A stretch of DNA of 64,000 nt from an uncultured Litoreibacter sp. (GCA_947501685.1 CANMWQ010000002.1:124001-188000); one strand, 5' to 3'. Counted from the first letter of the stretch, positions 1 through 9,237 are shown. Notes: generated by a model not told the origin, from the sequence alone. A program made the numbers and translations.

Positions 1-1
1 G

Positions 2-1030
2 TCCACAGACTTTGGCGAGCCCCTGCGCGCCCTCGAAATCACCGGTCAGCGTCTGGTTATGTTTCGCGAAGCAGGCGGCGCGGTGAAGGCTCTTGAGGAC
101 CGCTGCCCGCACCGGCTTTTGCCGCTGTCAAAAGGCAAGCGGATCGGCGACACGATCCAATGCGGCTATCATGGCATGACCTTTGACGGCGCCGGGCAAT
201 GCGTCCGCGTGCCCGGTCAGGAAAACACCCCTAAAAGCGCCTATGTCGAGGCCTTTCCCGTCGAAGAGCGTCACGGCATTGTCTGGGTCTGGATGGGCGA
301 TCCAGAGCTGGCCGACCCCGCAAACATCTTCGATCTGCCCGAGTTTACCCAACCCGGCTGGCACGCCCATCACGGCGAAGCACTGCACATCAAATCTAAC
401 TATCTCAACGTGGCCGAGAACCTCGTGGACCCCGCGCATGTCAGCTTTGTGCACCCGACAACCTTGGGCAACGCAGCCAGCGAGAACGTGCCCGTGCATG
501 TCTCTACGAGCGGGGAGGTCATCTCCGCGTGGCGCTGGATCCGCGACGCTCCGCCTATCGGCTTTTTCCAGAAATTTGGCGGCTTCGACGGGCATGTGGA
601 CCGTTGGCACTATTACGACCTGCATCTGCCCTCCACAGCCGTGATCGACTTTGGCAGCATCGACACCAAGCTGAACTGCCCGGAGGAGGAGCGCGACCGC
701 GGTGTGCGCATCTTCGCCCTGCATTTCGTGACCCCCGTCAGGGAAGATTACACCATCGACCATTGGATGCATCTTCGGAACACGTCGCTTGGCGATGACG
801 AGGCCTCCGCGCAGATGGATGCGATGTTCAAGACGGCTTTCGCTGAGGATAAGGAAATCCTAGAAGCTGTTCAAGAGTCCGAGCAACAACCGCAAAGACG
901 CCGGCCCATTCGCGTGGCCATCGACAAGGGGCCGACTGTCTACCGCAAACGCATCCGCGACCTGATCGCGTCAGAGGCCACACATGATCTGGGCGCGCCC
1001 GTCGGGGCGAGCTTCATACAACACGACTGA
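2..1030 (+). CDS. Rieske [2Fe-2S] aromatic oxygenase, VanA-like (5' truncated)
   Basis: The oxygenase component of a ring-hydroxylating or O-demethylating system, which activates O2 at a mononuclear iron fed by a Rieske cluster. The reading frame is open from base 2, so the true start lies before the window; 342 residues are visible. The Rieske ligands are seen as CPH (visible residues 35-37) and CGYH (54-57), spaced as C-x-H...C-x2-H. The catalytic-iron motif NLVDPAH-x4-H follows about 85 residues later, and the C-terminal part resembles vanillate demethylase oxygenases (FAEDKEILEAVQ). A reductase partner is not visible. The ABC importer starts 42 bp downstream on the same strand, so the two may share a pathway; that link is inference. 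The family is clear, the substrate is not. Confidence 0.85.
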   Translation, partial: STDFGEPLRALEITGQRLVMFREAGGAVKALEDRCPHRLLPLSKGKRIGDTIQCGYHGMTFDGAGQCVRVPGQENTPKSAYVEAFPVEERHGIVWVWMGDPELADPANIFDLPEFTQPGWHAHHGEALHIKSNYLNVAENLVDPAHVSFVHPTTLGNAASENVPVHVSTSGEVISAWRWIRDAPPIGFFQKFGGFDGHVDRWHYYDLHLPSTAVIDFGSIDTKLNCPEEERDRGVRIFALHFVTPVREDYTIDHWMHLRNTSLGDDEASAQMDAMFKTAFAEDKEILEAVQESEQQPQRRRPIRVAIDKGPTVYRKRIRDLIASEATHDLGAPVGASFIQHD

Positions 1031-1071
1031 GACACAGTCGGACCATAGCCAACACAAGGGAGCTAAATCCA

Positions 1072-2277
1072 ATGCAACGAAAAACCTTTTTGAGAGCGAT
1101 GATCGCCAGTGCCGCTTTGGCCGCGATGCCGCTTGCGACATGGGCGCAGGACACCATCAAAATCGGCGAGATCAACCACTACAAACGCCTTGCCGCCTTC
1201 GCAGGCCCCTATAAGCAAGGCATCGAGCTGGCGCTTGAGGAAACCAACGCCGCAGGCGGTGTGCTTGGCAAACCCTTAGAATTCATCTTCCGCGATGACC
1301 AAGGCGAACCCGGTGAGGCAGTGAAAATCGCCGAAGAGCTGATGACCCGTGATGGCGCCGTGATGCTGACCGGCACGATCCTGTCCAATGTGGGCCTCGC
1401 GATCTCCTCCTTCGCGGGGGAAAAGGGCTACGTCTATCTGGCCTCCGAGCCGCTGGCTGACTCACTGGTCTGGGGGGCGGGCAACAAATACACATTCCGC
1501 CTGCGCTCCTCGACCTTCATGCAGGCTGCAATGCTCGCTGAGGCCGCGGCCAAAACAGACGCCAAACGCTTTGCAACCATCGCCCCGAACTACGCCTACG
1601 GCAAAGACGCCGTGGCCGCGTTCAAAGAAAACCTGCTGAAGCTGAAGCCCGACGCTGAGTTCGTGGCTGAGCAATGGCCTGCCCTGTTCAAGATCGACGC
1701 CGGTGCCGAGGTGCAAGCCCTTGAGCGCGCCAAGCCTGACGCAATCTACAACGTCACCTTCGGCCCGGATCTCGCAAAATTCGTCCGCGACGGCACTGAC
1801 CGGGGCCTCTTCGAAGGCCGAGACGTCTACGGCTTGTTGTCAGGTGAGCCCGAATATCTCGACCCTCTTGGCGACGAGGCCCCAGAAGGTTGGACCGTGA
1901 CAGGCTTCCCTTGGTACGACCTCAGCGACGGCCCAGCCGGTGAGTTTGTTGCCGCCTATCAGGCCCGCTATGACGACTACCCGCGCCTTGGATCCATCGT
2001 GGGCTACATGACGGTGCAATCGATCGTTGCCGCTCTTGAAAAAGCAGGCTCCACAGAAACGGAAGCCATCCGCGAAGCCTTCGAGGGCCTGCAAGTTGCC
2101 TCCGCCATGGGGGGCATTGAGTTCCGCGCTATCGACAACCAATCAACCATGGGCGCCTATGTCGGCACCACGGCGCTGCAAGACGGCAAGGGGGTGATGA
2201 TCAACTGGGAATACAAGGACGGGGCGAACTACCTGCCCACCGACGAAGAAGTCCTGAAGCTGCGCCCCGCAGAATAA
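1072..2277 (+). CDS. ABC transporter substrate-binding protein, branched-chain amino acid (Leu/Ile/Val) type
   Basis: Periplasmic ligand-binding protein of a LivJ/LivK-type (Peripla_BP_6) importer, 401 residues. A signal peptide is evident: basic MQRKTFLRAM, a hydrophobic stretch, then cleavage near TWAQD. The mature start IKIGEINHYK and the internal LALEETNAAGGVLGKP segment are typical of the family. AAGGGAG lies just upstream of the ATG. It leads a cluster with the fused permease and two ATPases. A hairpin separates it from the permease gene, as often seen where the binding protein is made in excess. Family members bind amino acids, amides or aromatic acids. The neighbouring oxygenase hints at an aromatic ligand, but this is not shown. 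Confidence 0.9.
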   Translation: MQRKTFLRAMIASAALAAMPLATWAQDTIKIGEINHYKRLAAFAGPYKQGIELALEETNAAGGVLGKPLEFIFRDDQGEPGEAVKIAEELMTRDGAVMLTGTILSNVGLAISSFAGEKGYVYLASEPLADSLVWGAGNKYTFRLRSSTFMQAAMLAEAAAKTDAKRFATIAPNYAYGKDAVAAFKENLLKLKPDAEFVAEQWPALFKIDAGAEVQALERAKPDAIYNVTFGPDLAKFVRDGTDRGLFEGRDVYGLLSGEPEYLDPLGDEAPEGWTVTGFPWYDLSDGPAGEFVAAYQARYDDYPRLGSIVGYMTVQSIVAALEKAGSTETEAIREAFEGLQVASAMGGIEFRAIDNQSTMGAYVGTTALQDGKGVMINWEYKDGANYLPTDEEVLKLRPAE

Positions 2278-2284
2278 GCCTAGC

Positions 2285-2315
2285 GCTGCCGTCCCTCATC
2301 TGAGCAGGCGGCAGC
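2285..2315 (+). other. Hairpin between binding-protein and permease genes
   Basis: GCTGCCG (2285-2291) pairs with CGGCAGC (2309-2315) across a 17-nt loop. No T-run follows. Position and form fit an mRNA-stabilising or partial-termination hairpin that raises the amount of binding protein relative to the permease; function inferred. Confidence 0.5.
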
Positions 2316-2353
2316 AACCTACCCAGTTTCCATTCATCTGAAACAGGCCTTCC

Positions 2354-4213
2354 ATGGAATTCTTTGTCGCGCAATTGCTGACGGGTCTGGCCAATGCCAG
2401 CTCTCTTTTCCTGGTGGCCTGCGGCTTGTCGCTGATCTTTGGCGTGACGCGCATCGTCAATTTCGCCCATGGCAGCCTTTATATGCTGGGGGCCTATATC
2501 GGCTACACTCTGATGCAAAACCTGCCCGGGGCCGTTGGTTTCTGGGGCTCCATCCTGCTGGCTGGGATCGCGGTTGGCATCATCGGGGTGCTGGTCGAGG
2601 TCCTCGTGCTTCGTCCCGTCTACCGCGCGCCTGAACTGTTCCAACTGGTCGCAACCTTCGGCGTAATCCTTGTGATCCAAGACCTCACCCTGATCATATG
2701 GGGCCCCGAAGATCTGCTCGGTCCACGCGCCCCCGGTCTTCGCGGTGTCTACCGCATCATGGGCGAACCGATCCCCAAATATGACATCGTCCTCTTGGTC
2801 ATCACGCCCTTCATCGCGCTGGCGCTTTGGTATCTGATCACCCAAACCCGCGTCGGCGTTCTGGTCCGCGCCGCCACCCAAGACCGCGAAATGGTTGGCG
2901 CGCTTGGCGTCAATCAGGCGGTGCTCTTCACGGGTGTCTTTGCTCTGGGTTCGGCACTTGCGGGTCTTGGCGGCGCGTTGCAATTGCCCAAAGGCGGCGC
3001 TGACCTGCTGATGGATTTCCACATCCTCGCGCCCGTTTTCGTGGTCGTCGTCATCGGTGGCATGGGCTCCCTGCCCGGCGCATATCTGGCCGCTGTCATC
3101 ATTTCGGTCCTGAACGTCTTTGGCGTCACCTACCTGCCCCAATCCACGCTGGTCCTGATGTTTGTCGTCATGGTCGTCGTGCTTATGATCCGCCCCTACG
3201 GCCTGTTCGGGCGCGAAGAGGTTGCGGGCGAGCATGGCCAAGTCGGTGAGCCGGAACTGCCCATCAAACCCGCCTCCAACAGCGTGCGGATGATCGTCAT
3301 GGCGGGCCTCGCACTCCTCGCATTACTCCCGGTCTTCGGGTCGTCCTTCGCCATGGTCCTGACCACCGACATCCTGATCTTCTGCCTCTTCGCTGCTAGC
3401 CTGCATTTCCTGCTGGGCCTCGGAGGATTGGTCAGCTTCGGCCATGCGGCCTACTATGGCGGCGGTGCCTATATCGCAGCCCTGCTGGTCACCCACGCAA
3501 ACAGCCCGATGGAGATCGCCTTCCTCCTCGCCCCGCTCGGCGCAGGTCTTGCCGCCTTGGCCATCGGCTGGGTTTGCCTGCGACTGACCGGTGTTTATTT
3601 CGCCATGCTCACCCTCGCCTTCGCGCAGCTTTTGTGGAGCCTCGTCTTTCAATGGGGCAGCGTCACAGGCGGCGATGACGGGCTGGTCAATATCTGGCCA
3701 TCGGATTGGCTGAACAGCACCACCGCATATTTCTACTTCGCGCTGCTCTTCTCAGTCGGCGGCATCTTGGTCCTACGCCACGTCGCGCATTCCCCCTTTG
3801 GCTACGCGCTGCGCGCCGCGCGGGACAGCAAACGGCAGGCGGAATCGACTGGGATCAACACCCAGAAAGTCCAGCTGCTCGCCTTCGGATTTGCCGGCTT
3901 CATGGGAGGACTTGCGGGCACGCTGTTTGTTTTCTCAAAAGGCAGCGTCTTTCCTAACGAGCTTGAGATCGCCCGCAGCTTTGACGCGCTGATCGTCGTC
4001 TTCCTCGGCGGAGTCAAAACTCTGGCTGGCGGCGTTGCGGGCGCGGCCTTCTTCAAAGGGGTCGAGGACCTGCTGACCCGGTTCGAATACTGGCGCTTGG
4101 TCATGGGGCTCTTGATCATCTTCGTGGTTATCGTGGCCCCGCAAGGCATCGTCGGCTCGATCAGAAAAGCGGCGATCCGGCTCAACATCCTCAAACAGGG
4201 GGGGCAGACATGA
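2354..4213 (+). CDS. Fused LivH-LivM type ABC permease
   Basis: Inner-membrane permease of the importer, 619 residues. It carries both permease subunits in one chain. Residues 1-290 are LivH-like (start MEFFVAQLLTGLANASS, GVTRIVNFAHGSLYMLGAY) and about 310-619 are LivM-like (LGGLVSFGHAAYYGGGAY, GVYFAMLTLAFAQ). Two halves of roughly eight membrane segments each are visible, and each half has the EAA-like G-rich loop that meets an ATPase. LivH and LivM are usually separate genes; a fusion is known in Rhodobacterales. The stop overlaps the livG start by 4 bp (ATGA), so translation is probably coupled. Confidence 0.9.
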   Translation: MEFFVAQLLTGLANASSLFLVACGLSLIFGVTRIVNFAHGSLYMLGAYIGYTLMQNLPGAVGFWGSILLAGIAVGIIGVLVEVLVLRPVYRAPELFQLVATFGVILVIQDLTLIIWGPEDLLGPRAPGLRGVYRIMGEPIPKYDIVLLVITPFIALALWYLITQTRVGVLVRAATQDREMVGALGVNQAVLFTGVFALGSALAGLGGALQLPKGGADLLMDFHILAPVFVVVVIGGMGSLPGAYLAAVIISVLNVFGVTYLPQSTLVLMFVVMVVVLMIRPYGLFGREEVAGEHGQVGEPELPIKPASNSVRMIVMAGLALLALLPVFGSSFAMVLTTDILIFCLFAASLHFLLGLGGLVSFGHAAYYGGGAYIAALLVTHANSPMEIAFLLAPLGAGLAALAIGWVCLRLTGVYFAMLTLAFAQLLWSLVFQWGSVTGGDDGLVNIWPSDWLNSTTAYFYFALLFSVGGILVLRHVAHSPFGYALRAARDSKRQAESTGINTQKVQLLAFGFAGFMGGLAGTLFVFSKGSVFPNELEIARSFDALIVVFLGGVKTLAGGVAGAAFFKGVEDLLTRFEYWRLVMGLLIIFVVIVAPQGIVGSIRKAAIRLNILKQGGQT

Positions 4214-4986
4214 GCGTCGTTCTCGAAACCAAGGGCCTGACCAAGGCCTTCGGCGGTCTGGTCGCTGTTGATGATGTCTCATTCCAGCTGCAAAAGGGCG
4301 AGCTTCTGGCGCTGATCGGCCCAAACGGCGCGGGCAAAAGCACCTGCTTTAATATGCTGATGGGCCAGCTACCGCCCACATCCGGCGAAGTTTTCCTTGG
4401 CGGTGAACGCATCAATGGGCTGTCCCCCCGACAGATCTGGCGTAGAGGCGTTGGCCGTACCTTCCAGATCACCGCCACCTACAGCTCGATGACCGTGATC
4501 GAAAACGTGCAAATGGCGCTGCTGTCGCATCATGGCGACGTCTTCAAATTCTTGCCGTTCGCCCACAAGTTGTACCGCGAGGAGGCTATGGCCCTGCTCG
4601 ACATGGTGGGCATGGCCGAACAAGCCGATCGCCATTGCGCAGTGCTGGCTTACGGCGACCTCAAGCGCATGGAGCTGTCCATCGCATTGGCCCATGACCC
4701 GCAGCTTTTGCTGATGGACGAACCCACCGCTGGCATGGCCCCGAAGGAACGCGTCGCTCTGATGGAACTGACCGCTAGGATCGTCGAAGACCGAGGCGTC
4801 AGCGTGCTTTTCACAGAGCATGACATGGACGTCGTATTCGCCCATTCCCACCGGATCATGGTCCTCAACCGAGGTGCGCTGATCGCGGAAGGCGACGCGT
4901 CAGAAATTCGAAACAGCCCGCTGGTGCAAGAGGTCTATCTCGGCGGCGGCACGCTGTTTGATGCAGAGGAAGACGCCCATGCTTGA
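4210..4986 (+). CDS. livG: ABC transporter ATPase, LivG type
   Basis: Cytoplasmic ATPase, 258 residues, that drives the importer with LivF. Walker A is GPNGAGKST (about residues 37-45). A family-typical AYGDLKRMELSIALA segment replaces a strict LSGGQ. Walker B is LLLMDEPTAGM, followed by the H-loop FTEHDMD. The start overlaps the permease stop by 4 bp, and its own stop lies inside the livF start region. The long insert after Walker A and the C-terminal VYLGGGTLFD are typical of the LivG branch. Substrate is set by the binding protein, not by this subunit. Confidence 0.92.
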   Translation: MSVVLETKGLTKAFGGLVAVDDVSFQLQKGELLALIGPNGAGKSTCFNMLMGQLPPTSGEVFLGGERINGLSPRQIWRRGVGRTFQITATYSSMTVIENVQMALLSHHGDVFKFLPFAHKLYREEAMALLDMVGMAEQADRHCAVLAYGDLKRMELSIALAHDPQLLLMDEPTAGMAPKERVALMELTARIVEDRGVSVLFTEHDMDVVFAHSHRIMVLNRGALIAEGDASEIRNSPLVQEVYLGGGTLFDAEEDAHA

Positions 4987-5680
4987 GGTCGAGAACGTCA
5001 ACAGCTTCTACGGCAAAGCCCATGTGCTGCGCGACCTGACACTATCCGTGCCGCATGGAAACGTCGTCGCCCTTCTGGGCCGCAACGGCGCGGGCAAAAC
5101 AACAACGATGAAATCCATCATGCAGCTGGTCCGCCCCGCCTCGGGGTCGATCCTGTTCAACGGCAACAGCATCGCCAACCTGCCCCCCCACAAAATCGCC
5201 AAGCTGGGGGTCGGTTATGTCCCAGAAGAGCGCCGGATTTTCACCGATCTGACGGTCAGCGAGAACCTTCTGGTCGGCAAACAACCTCCCCGCGAAGGGG
5301 CCGTGACCTGGACCGAAGCCATGTTGTTCGACCTTTTCCCCAACCTTGCAGAACGTCGCTCCAACCGAGGCAAAGCCCTATCCGGTGGCGAGCAGCAGAT
5401 GCTGACCATCGCGCGCACATTGATGGGCAATCCTTCTTTCATCCTGCTCGATGAGCCCAGCGAGGGCGTCGCTCCCGTCATTGTCGAGCAGATGGCCAAG
5501 GTCATTCAGCAGCTCAAATCCGAGGGCCTGACCGTTTTGCTGTCTGAGCAGAACCTGCATTTCGCCCAAGCCGTCGCCGATCTGGCGGTCATCATCGAAA
5601 GTGGCGCGCAGGTCTATAGCGGCACGCTGAAAGAGCTGAACGCGCAACCAGAAATCCGCGACGCCTATCTGGCGGCATAA
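4979..5680 (+). CDS. livF: ABC transporter ATPase, LivF type
   Basis: Second ATPase of the importer, 233 residues from the ATG at 4979 (MLEVENVNSFYG). An upstream in-frame start exists at 4958, but it lies deeper in livG and adds residues atypical of the family. Walker A is GRNGAGKTT, the signature LSGGEQQML, Walker B ILLDEPSEG and the H-loop SEQNLHF. It overlaps livG by 8 bp. The family-specific segment GVGYVPEERRIF is present. It closes the importer operon; rnd follows after a 78-bp gap. Confidence 0.92.
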   Translation: MLEVENVNSFYGKAHVLRDLTLSVPHGNVVALLGRNGAGKTTTMKSIMQLVRPASGSILFNGNSIANLPPHKIAKLGVGYVPEERRIFTDLTVSENLLVGKQPPREGAVTWTEAMLFDLFPNLAERRSNRGKALSGGEQQMLTIARTLMGNPSFILLDEPSEGVAPVIVEQMAKVIQQLKSEGLTVLLSEQNLHFAQAVADLAVIIESGAQVYSGTLKELNAQPEIRDAYLAA

Positions 5681-5758
5681 AGGCCGTTGCGGGTTTTGTT
5701 GATATAGCTGGGCAAAGCCACTATTGCGGTCGCAAAGCAGCAGGCAGGACCAACGCAA

Positions 5759-6370
5759 ATGGCGAACACTCTCTACAAGGGCGACCTTCCCGACGAGCTC
5801 GATCTTGGCCCGGTGGTCGCGATTGATTGCGAAACGATGGGGCTGCACCCGCACCGCGACCGTCTCTGCGTGATCCAGATGTCCGGGGGCGACGGCAATG
5901 CGCATCTGGTGCAGGTGGAGAAAGGCCAGACCGAGGCTCCGAACCTGTGCAAGATGCTCACGGACCCAAATGTCCTGAAGCTGTTTCACTTCGGCCGTTT
6001 CGATATTGCAGCTCTTCAGAACGCGTTTGGAGCCGTAACAGCGCCTGTTTACTGCACAAAGATCGCCTCCAAACTGGTGCGCACCTACACAGATCGCCAC
6101 GGGTTGAAAAACCTCCTGCACGAGCTGGAAGGCATCGATATTTCCAAGCTTCAGCAATCGAGCGACTGGGGCGCGGACGCGCTGACACAGGCGCAAATCG
6201 ACTATGCGGCCTCCGACGTTCTGTATCTTCACGCGCTGCGCGACAAGCTGAACGCTATGCTGGAGCGCGAAGGCCGTATGCAAATCGCACAGTCTTGTTT
6301 CGACTTTCTACCAACCCGAGCTCGGCTGGATCTCGCCGGTTGGCCTGACATTGATATCTTCGCGCATTAA
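5759..6370 (+). CDS. rnd: Ribonuclease D, short form (DEDDy exonuclease domain only)
   Basis: 3'-5' exoribonuclease, 203 residues, made of the DEDDy catalytic domain alone. The acidic motifs are visible: Exo I AIDCETMGL (D and E), Exo II HFGRFDIAAL, and Exo III YAASDVLYLH (Y and D). Full-length RNase D is about 370 residues with HRDC domains; these are absent, as in many alphaproteobacterial homologues. The role is tRNA or small-RNA 3' trimming by family. An AGGA-containing leader precedes the ATG. It stands between the importer and the kdsD-lptCAB genes, with kdsD starting 9 bp after its stop. Confidence 0.88.
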   Translation: MANTLYKGDLPDELDLGPVVAIDCETMGLHPHRDRLCVIQMSGGDGNAHLVQVEKGQTEAPNLCKMLTDPNVLKLFHFGRFDIAALQNAFGAVTAPVYCTKIASKLVRTYTDRHGLKNLLHELEGIDISKLQQSSDWGADALTQAQIDYAASDVLYLHALRDKLNAMLEREGRMQIAQSCFDFLPTRARLDLAGWPDIDIFAH

Positions 6371-6379
6371 GTAAGAGGC

Positions 6380-7357
6380 ATGTCGACGCACATGACCGAT
6401 ACAGAATTCCTCAAAACGGCCCGCCGGGTGATCACCCGTGAGGCGGATGCATTGACCGTGCTTTCCAGCGCGCTGGACGACAATTTCGTGCAGGCCGTGA
6501 ACCTGATGCTGGCCGCCAAGGGGCGACTGATCGTCAGCGGCATGGGCAAATCTGGTCATATCGCGCGCAAGATCGCGGCAACATTCGCCTCCACCGGAGC
6601 ACCCGCGCATTTCGTTCATCCTGCAGAGGCCAGCCACGGGGATCTGGGTATGATGGCTGCGGGCGACGTGGCACTGGTGCTTTCAAACTCAGGCGAAACA
6701 CCTGAGCTGTCGGACGTGATTGCCCACACAAGACGCTTCAACATTCCGCTGATCGGCATCGCCAGCAAAGCGAACTCCACCCTGATGAAGCAATCCGACG
6801 TCGCACTTCTGCTGCCTCCCGCAGAGGAGGCCTGTGAGACGGGCGTCGTGCCCACAACCTCAACCACCATGACGCTGGCGCTGGGCGACGCATTGGCCAT
6901 CACGATGATGGAGCACCGCAAATTCACGCCAGAAAACTTCCGTGACTTCCACCCCGGCGGCAAGCTTGGGGCGCGGTTGGCGAAGGTCGAAGCGTTGATG
7001 CATTCGGGCGCGGATCTTCCAACCTGCACGCGCGATACGCCGATGCCCGAGGCGCTGATTGAGATCAGCAAGAAAGGCTTCGGCGTTGTTGGTGTGCTGA
7101 ACAAGGACGGGACGCTGGCAGGCGTCATCACCGATGGCGACTTGCGCAGGCATATGGCCGGGTTGCTTGATCAAATCGCTGAAACCGTGATGACCACCGA
7201 CCCGAAGATAATTGGTCGAGCAGAACTCGCCGAGAGGGCCGTCGCCATGATGGACGAACTCAGCGTGACCTGCCTGTTTGTGACCGAGGACGGCACACCT
7301 ACCGCGCCGCTCGGATTGATCAAAGTGCAAGATTGCCTGCGCGCCGGGGTGGTCTGA
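6380..7357 (+). CDS. kdsD: Arabinose-5-phosphate isomerase (KdsD/KpsF)
   Basis: Converts ribulose-5-phosphate to arabinose-5-phosphate, the first step of KDO synthesis for lipopolysaccharide. The 325 residues hold an N-terminal SIS domain (GMGKSGHIARKIAATFASTGA; later SNSGETPEL and TSTTMTLALGDALA) and two C-terminal CBS domains (about 205-325). The start at 6380 sits very close to AAGAGG; the in-frame ATG at 6392 is an alternative. lptC begins 1 bp after the stop. Its place before lptC-lptA-lptB matches the order in many proteobacteria and links KDO supply to LPS transport. kdsB lies 12 kb away in this window. Confidence 0.93.
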   Translation: MSTHMTDTEFLKTARRVITREADALTVLSSALDDNFVQAVNLMLAAKGRLIVSGMGKSGHIARKIAATFASTGAPAHFVHPAEASHGDLGMMAAGDVALVLSNSGETPELSDVIAHTRRFNIPLIGIASKANSTLMKQSDVALLLPPAEEACETGVVPTTSTTMTLALGDALAITMMEHRKFTPENFRDFHPGGKLGARLAKVEALMHSGADLPTCTRDTPMPEALIEISKKGFGVVGVLNKDGTLAGVITDGDLRRHMAGLLDQIAETVMTTDPKIIGRAELAERAVAMMDELSVTCLFVTEDGTPTAPLGLIKVQDCLRAGVV

Positions 7358-7358
7358 C

Positions 7359-7958
7359 ATGGCTGTTGCTGACAACGCTTATTCGCGCTTCGTGCAATTT
7401 GCGAAAATTGTCTTGCCCTTGCTCGCCCTCGCGCTCTTGTCAACTATGTTCTTGTTTTCAAGGACAATTAACCCTGAAGACGCCATCCCCTTCGCCGATA
7501 TTGACGTTGAGCAAATCGCGCGGGAACAACGGCTCGTCGCCCCGAAATTCTCTGGCATGACCTCGGATGGCTCCACCATCACCGTCACCGCAGACACCGC
7601 CCTGCCCGATGCGACCAACCCAAGACGCATGGCCGCCAGCGACGTCAACGCCGAGATCGTGACAACCGACGGCACCCAGCTGATGGTCGTTGCTTTGGAT
7701 GCTGTCTATGACGGCGAGCAAGACCAAATGGACCTGATCGGAGACGTGCGTCTGACGACATCGACCGGCTATGTTTTACGCTCCGAGTTGCTGGTCGCGG
7801 ATCTGCAAAAGACACGGCTGGTCTCTCCCGGACGCGTCACGGGATCCGGGCCGTCAGGCATCTTGGAAGCTGGTCGCATGGAATTGACCGCAACGGATGG
7901 CTCTCAGCTTCTTGTTTTGAAAAATGGTGTTAAACTGATATATCAACCCAGCAACTAG
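7359..7958 (+). CDS. lptC: LPS export protein LptC
   Basis: Single-pass inner-membrane protein, 199 residues, that passes lipopolysaccharide from the LptB2FG pump to LptA. One N-terminal membrane helix (about residues 17-36) is followed by a periplasmic beta-rich domain. The repeated pattern GMTSDGSTITVTAD...LMVVALDAVYDG fits the LptC beta-jellyroll. It lies tightly between kdsD (1-bp gap) and lptA (8-bp gap). Sequence conservation in LptC is low, so context carries much of the call. Confidence 0.85.
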   Translation: MAVADNAYSRFVQFAKIVLPLLALALLSTMFLFSRTINPEDAIPFADIDVEQIAREQRLVAPKFSGMTSDGSTITVTADTALPDATNPRRMAASDVNAEIVTTDGTQLMVVALDAVYDGEQDQMDLIGDVRLTTSTGYVLRSELLVADLQKTRLVSPGRVTGSGPSGILEAGRMELTATDGSQLLVLKNGVKLIYQPSN

Positions 7959-7966
7959 AGGCTGAT

Positions 7967-8476
7967 ATGAATTTTGTGCTGCGCCCAGCTTTGGGTTTGA
8001 TTTTTGCCGCCTGTCTGAGCACAGGTGTTTTGGCCCAGGGCGCAAGCGTTGCCTTTGGCGGATTGCAGCATGATGCCAGCCAACCCGTTGAAATCACTGC
8101 AGATGAGCTGACCGTTGACCAAGGGACAGGCCAAGCTGTGTTCAACGGAAACGTGGTCGCGGGACAAGGTGAAATGCGCTTAAGTGCGGCGCGGGTCGAA
8201 GTGAAATATGCCACCGAGAACGGTCAGCAAACTGGTGACATCGACCAGATCATCGCAAGTGGTGGCGTCACCTTGGTAAATGGCGGCGAAGCAGCGGAAT
8301 CCCGCGAAGCGATCTACTCGGTGAATGCTGCGGAGATTGTGATGACGGGTGATGTAATTTTGACTCAAGGGGCAAATGCGTTGTCGGGTGAAAAGCTGAC
8401 CGTGGACCTGGAAACCGGCCAAGGACGTATGACCGGACGAGTCAAAACCATCTTTCAAACCGGCGGGGACAATTGA
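7967..8476 (+). CDS. lptA: LPS transport periplasmic protein LptA (OstA-like)
   Basis: Periplasmic bridge protein for lipopolysaccharide, 169 residues. The signal peptide (MNFVLRPALGLIFAACLS...VLAQG) is clear. The OstA core follows with its usual opening QPVEITADELTVDQGTGQA and a FNGNVVAGQG strand, then repeating strand patterns. The stop codon overlaps the lptB start (ATGA at 8473-8476 region), which suggests coupled translation. The start is preceded by an AGAGG-like site. Confidence 0.9.
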   Translation: MNFVLRPALGLIFAACLSTGVLAQGASVAFGGLQHDASQPVEITADELTVDQGTGQAVFNGNVVAGQGEMRLSAARVEVKYATENGQQTGDIDQIIASGGVTLVNGGEAAESREAIYSVNAAEIVMTGDVILTQGANALSGEKLTVDLETGQGRMTGRVKTIFQTGGDN

Positions 8477-9237
8477 TGTCGGGCAAACCTGATCTGAAGG
8501 TGACAAACGGCTCCTCGGGGCTGAAGATTCACGGGCTGCGCAAGAGCTATAAGCGCAGGCCGGTGATCCGCGATGTCTCCATGGATTTGGCGCGCGGAGA
8601 GGTCGTGGCGCTGCTGGGCCCCAACGGCTCTGGCAAGACGACATGTTTCTACTCCATCGCCGGGCTGGTGACGCCTGAGGCAGGCACCGTGACGATTGAC
8701 GGGCGCGACGTGACGCTGTTGCCAATGTACCGCCGCGCGAAGATGGGCATCGGCTATTTGCCACAAGAAATGTCTATTTTTCGGGGACTTAGCGTCGAGG
8801 ACAACATCCTCGCCATCCTTGAGATTGCCATCAAGGATCGCACCAAGCGCCGCGAACGGCTTGAAGAATTGCTGAACGAGTTTTCCATCGGCCACCTGCG
8901 CCGGGCCCCTGCCCTGTCGCTGTCAGGTGGGGAGCGACGCCGCGCTGAGATTGCGCGTTGTCTGGCAGCCGACCCCAAATACCTGCTGCTCGATGAGCCA
9001 TTTGCCGGCGTTGACCCGATTGCGGTGGGCGAGATCCGGGGCCTTGTCGCGGACCTCAAACAGCGCGGCATCGGGGTGCTGATCACGGATCACAATGTCC
9101 GCGAAACGCTCGAAATCGTGGACCGTGCCTATATCCTGCATGACGGGCATGTATTGATGAGCGGCACGACCGAAGAGGTGGTGAAAGACGAAAATGTCCG
9201 CCGCGTCTATCTGGGCCAGAATTTCCGCATTTCCTGA
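8476..9237 (+). CDS. lptB: LPS export ABC transporter ATPase LptB
   Basis: Cytoplasmic ATPase that powers lipopolysaccharide extraction with LptFG, 253 residues from the ATG at 8476 (a TTG lies just before it). Walker A is GPNGSGKTT, the signature LSGGERRR, Walker B LLLDEPFAGVDPIAV and the H-loop ITDHNVRETL. The signature and the Walker B extension are specific to LptB. It overlaps lptA by 1 bp and ends the kdsD-lptCAB unit. lptF and lptG are not in the window. In many proteobacteria rpoN follows; here a 254-bp gap and hpf follow instead. Confidence 0.95.
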   Translation: MSGKPDLKVTNGSSGLKIHGLRKSYKRRPVIRDVSMDLARGEVVALLGPNGSGKTTCFYSIAGLVTPEAGTVTIDGRDVTLLPMYRRAKMGIGYLPQEMSIFRGLSVEDNILAILEIAIKDRTKRRERLEELLNEFSIGHLRRAPALSLSGGERRRAEIARCLAADPKYLLLDEPFAGVDPIAVGEIRGLVADLKQRGIGVLITDHNVRETLEIVDRAYILHDGHVLMSGTTEEVVKDENVRRVYLGQNFRIS

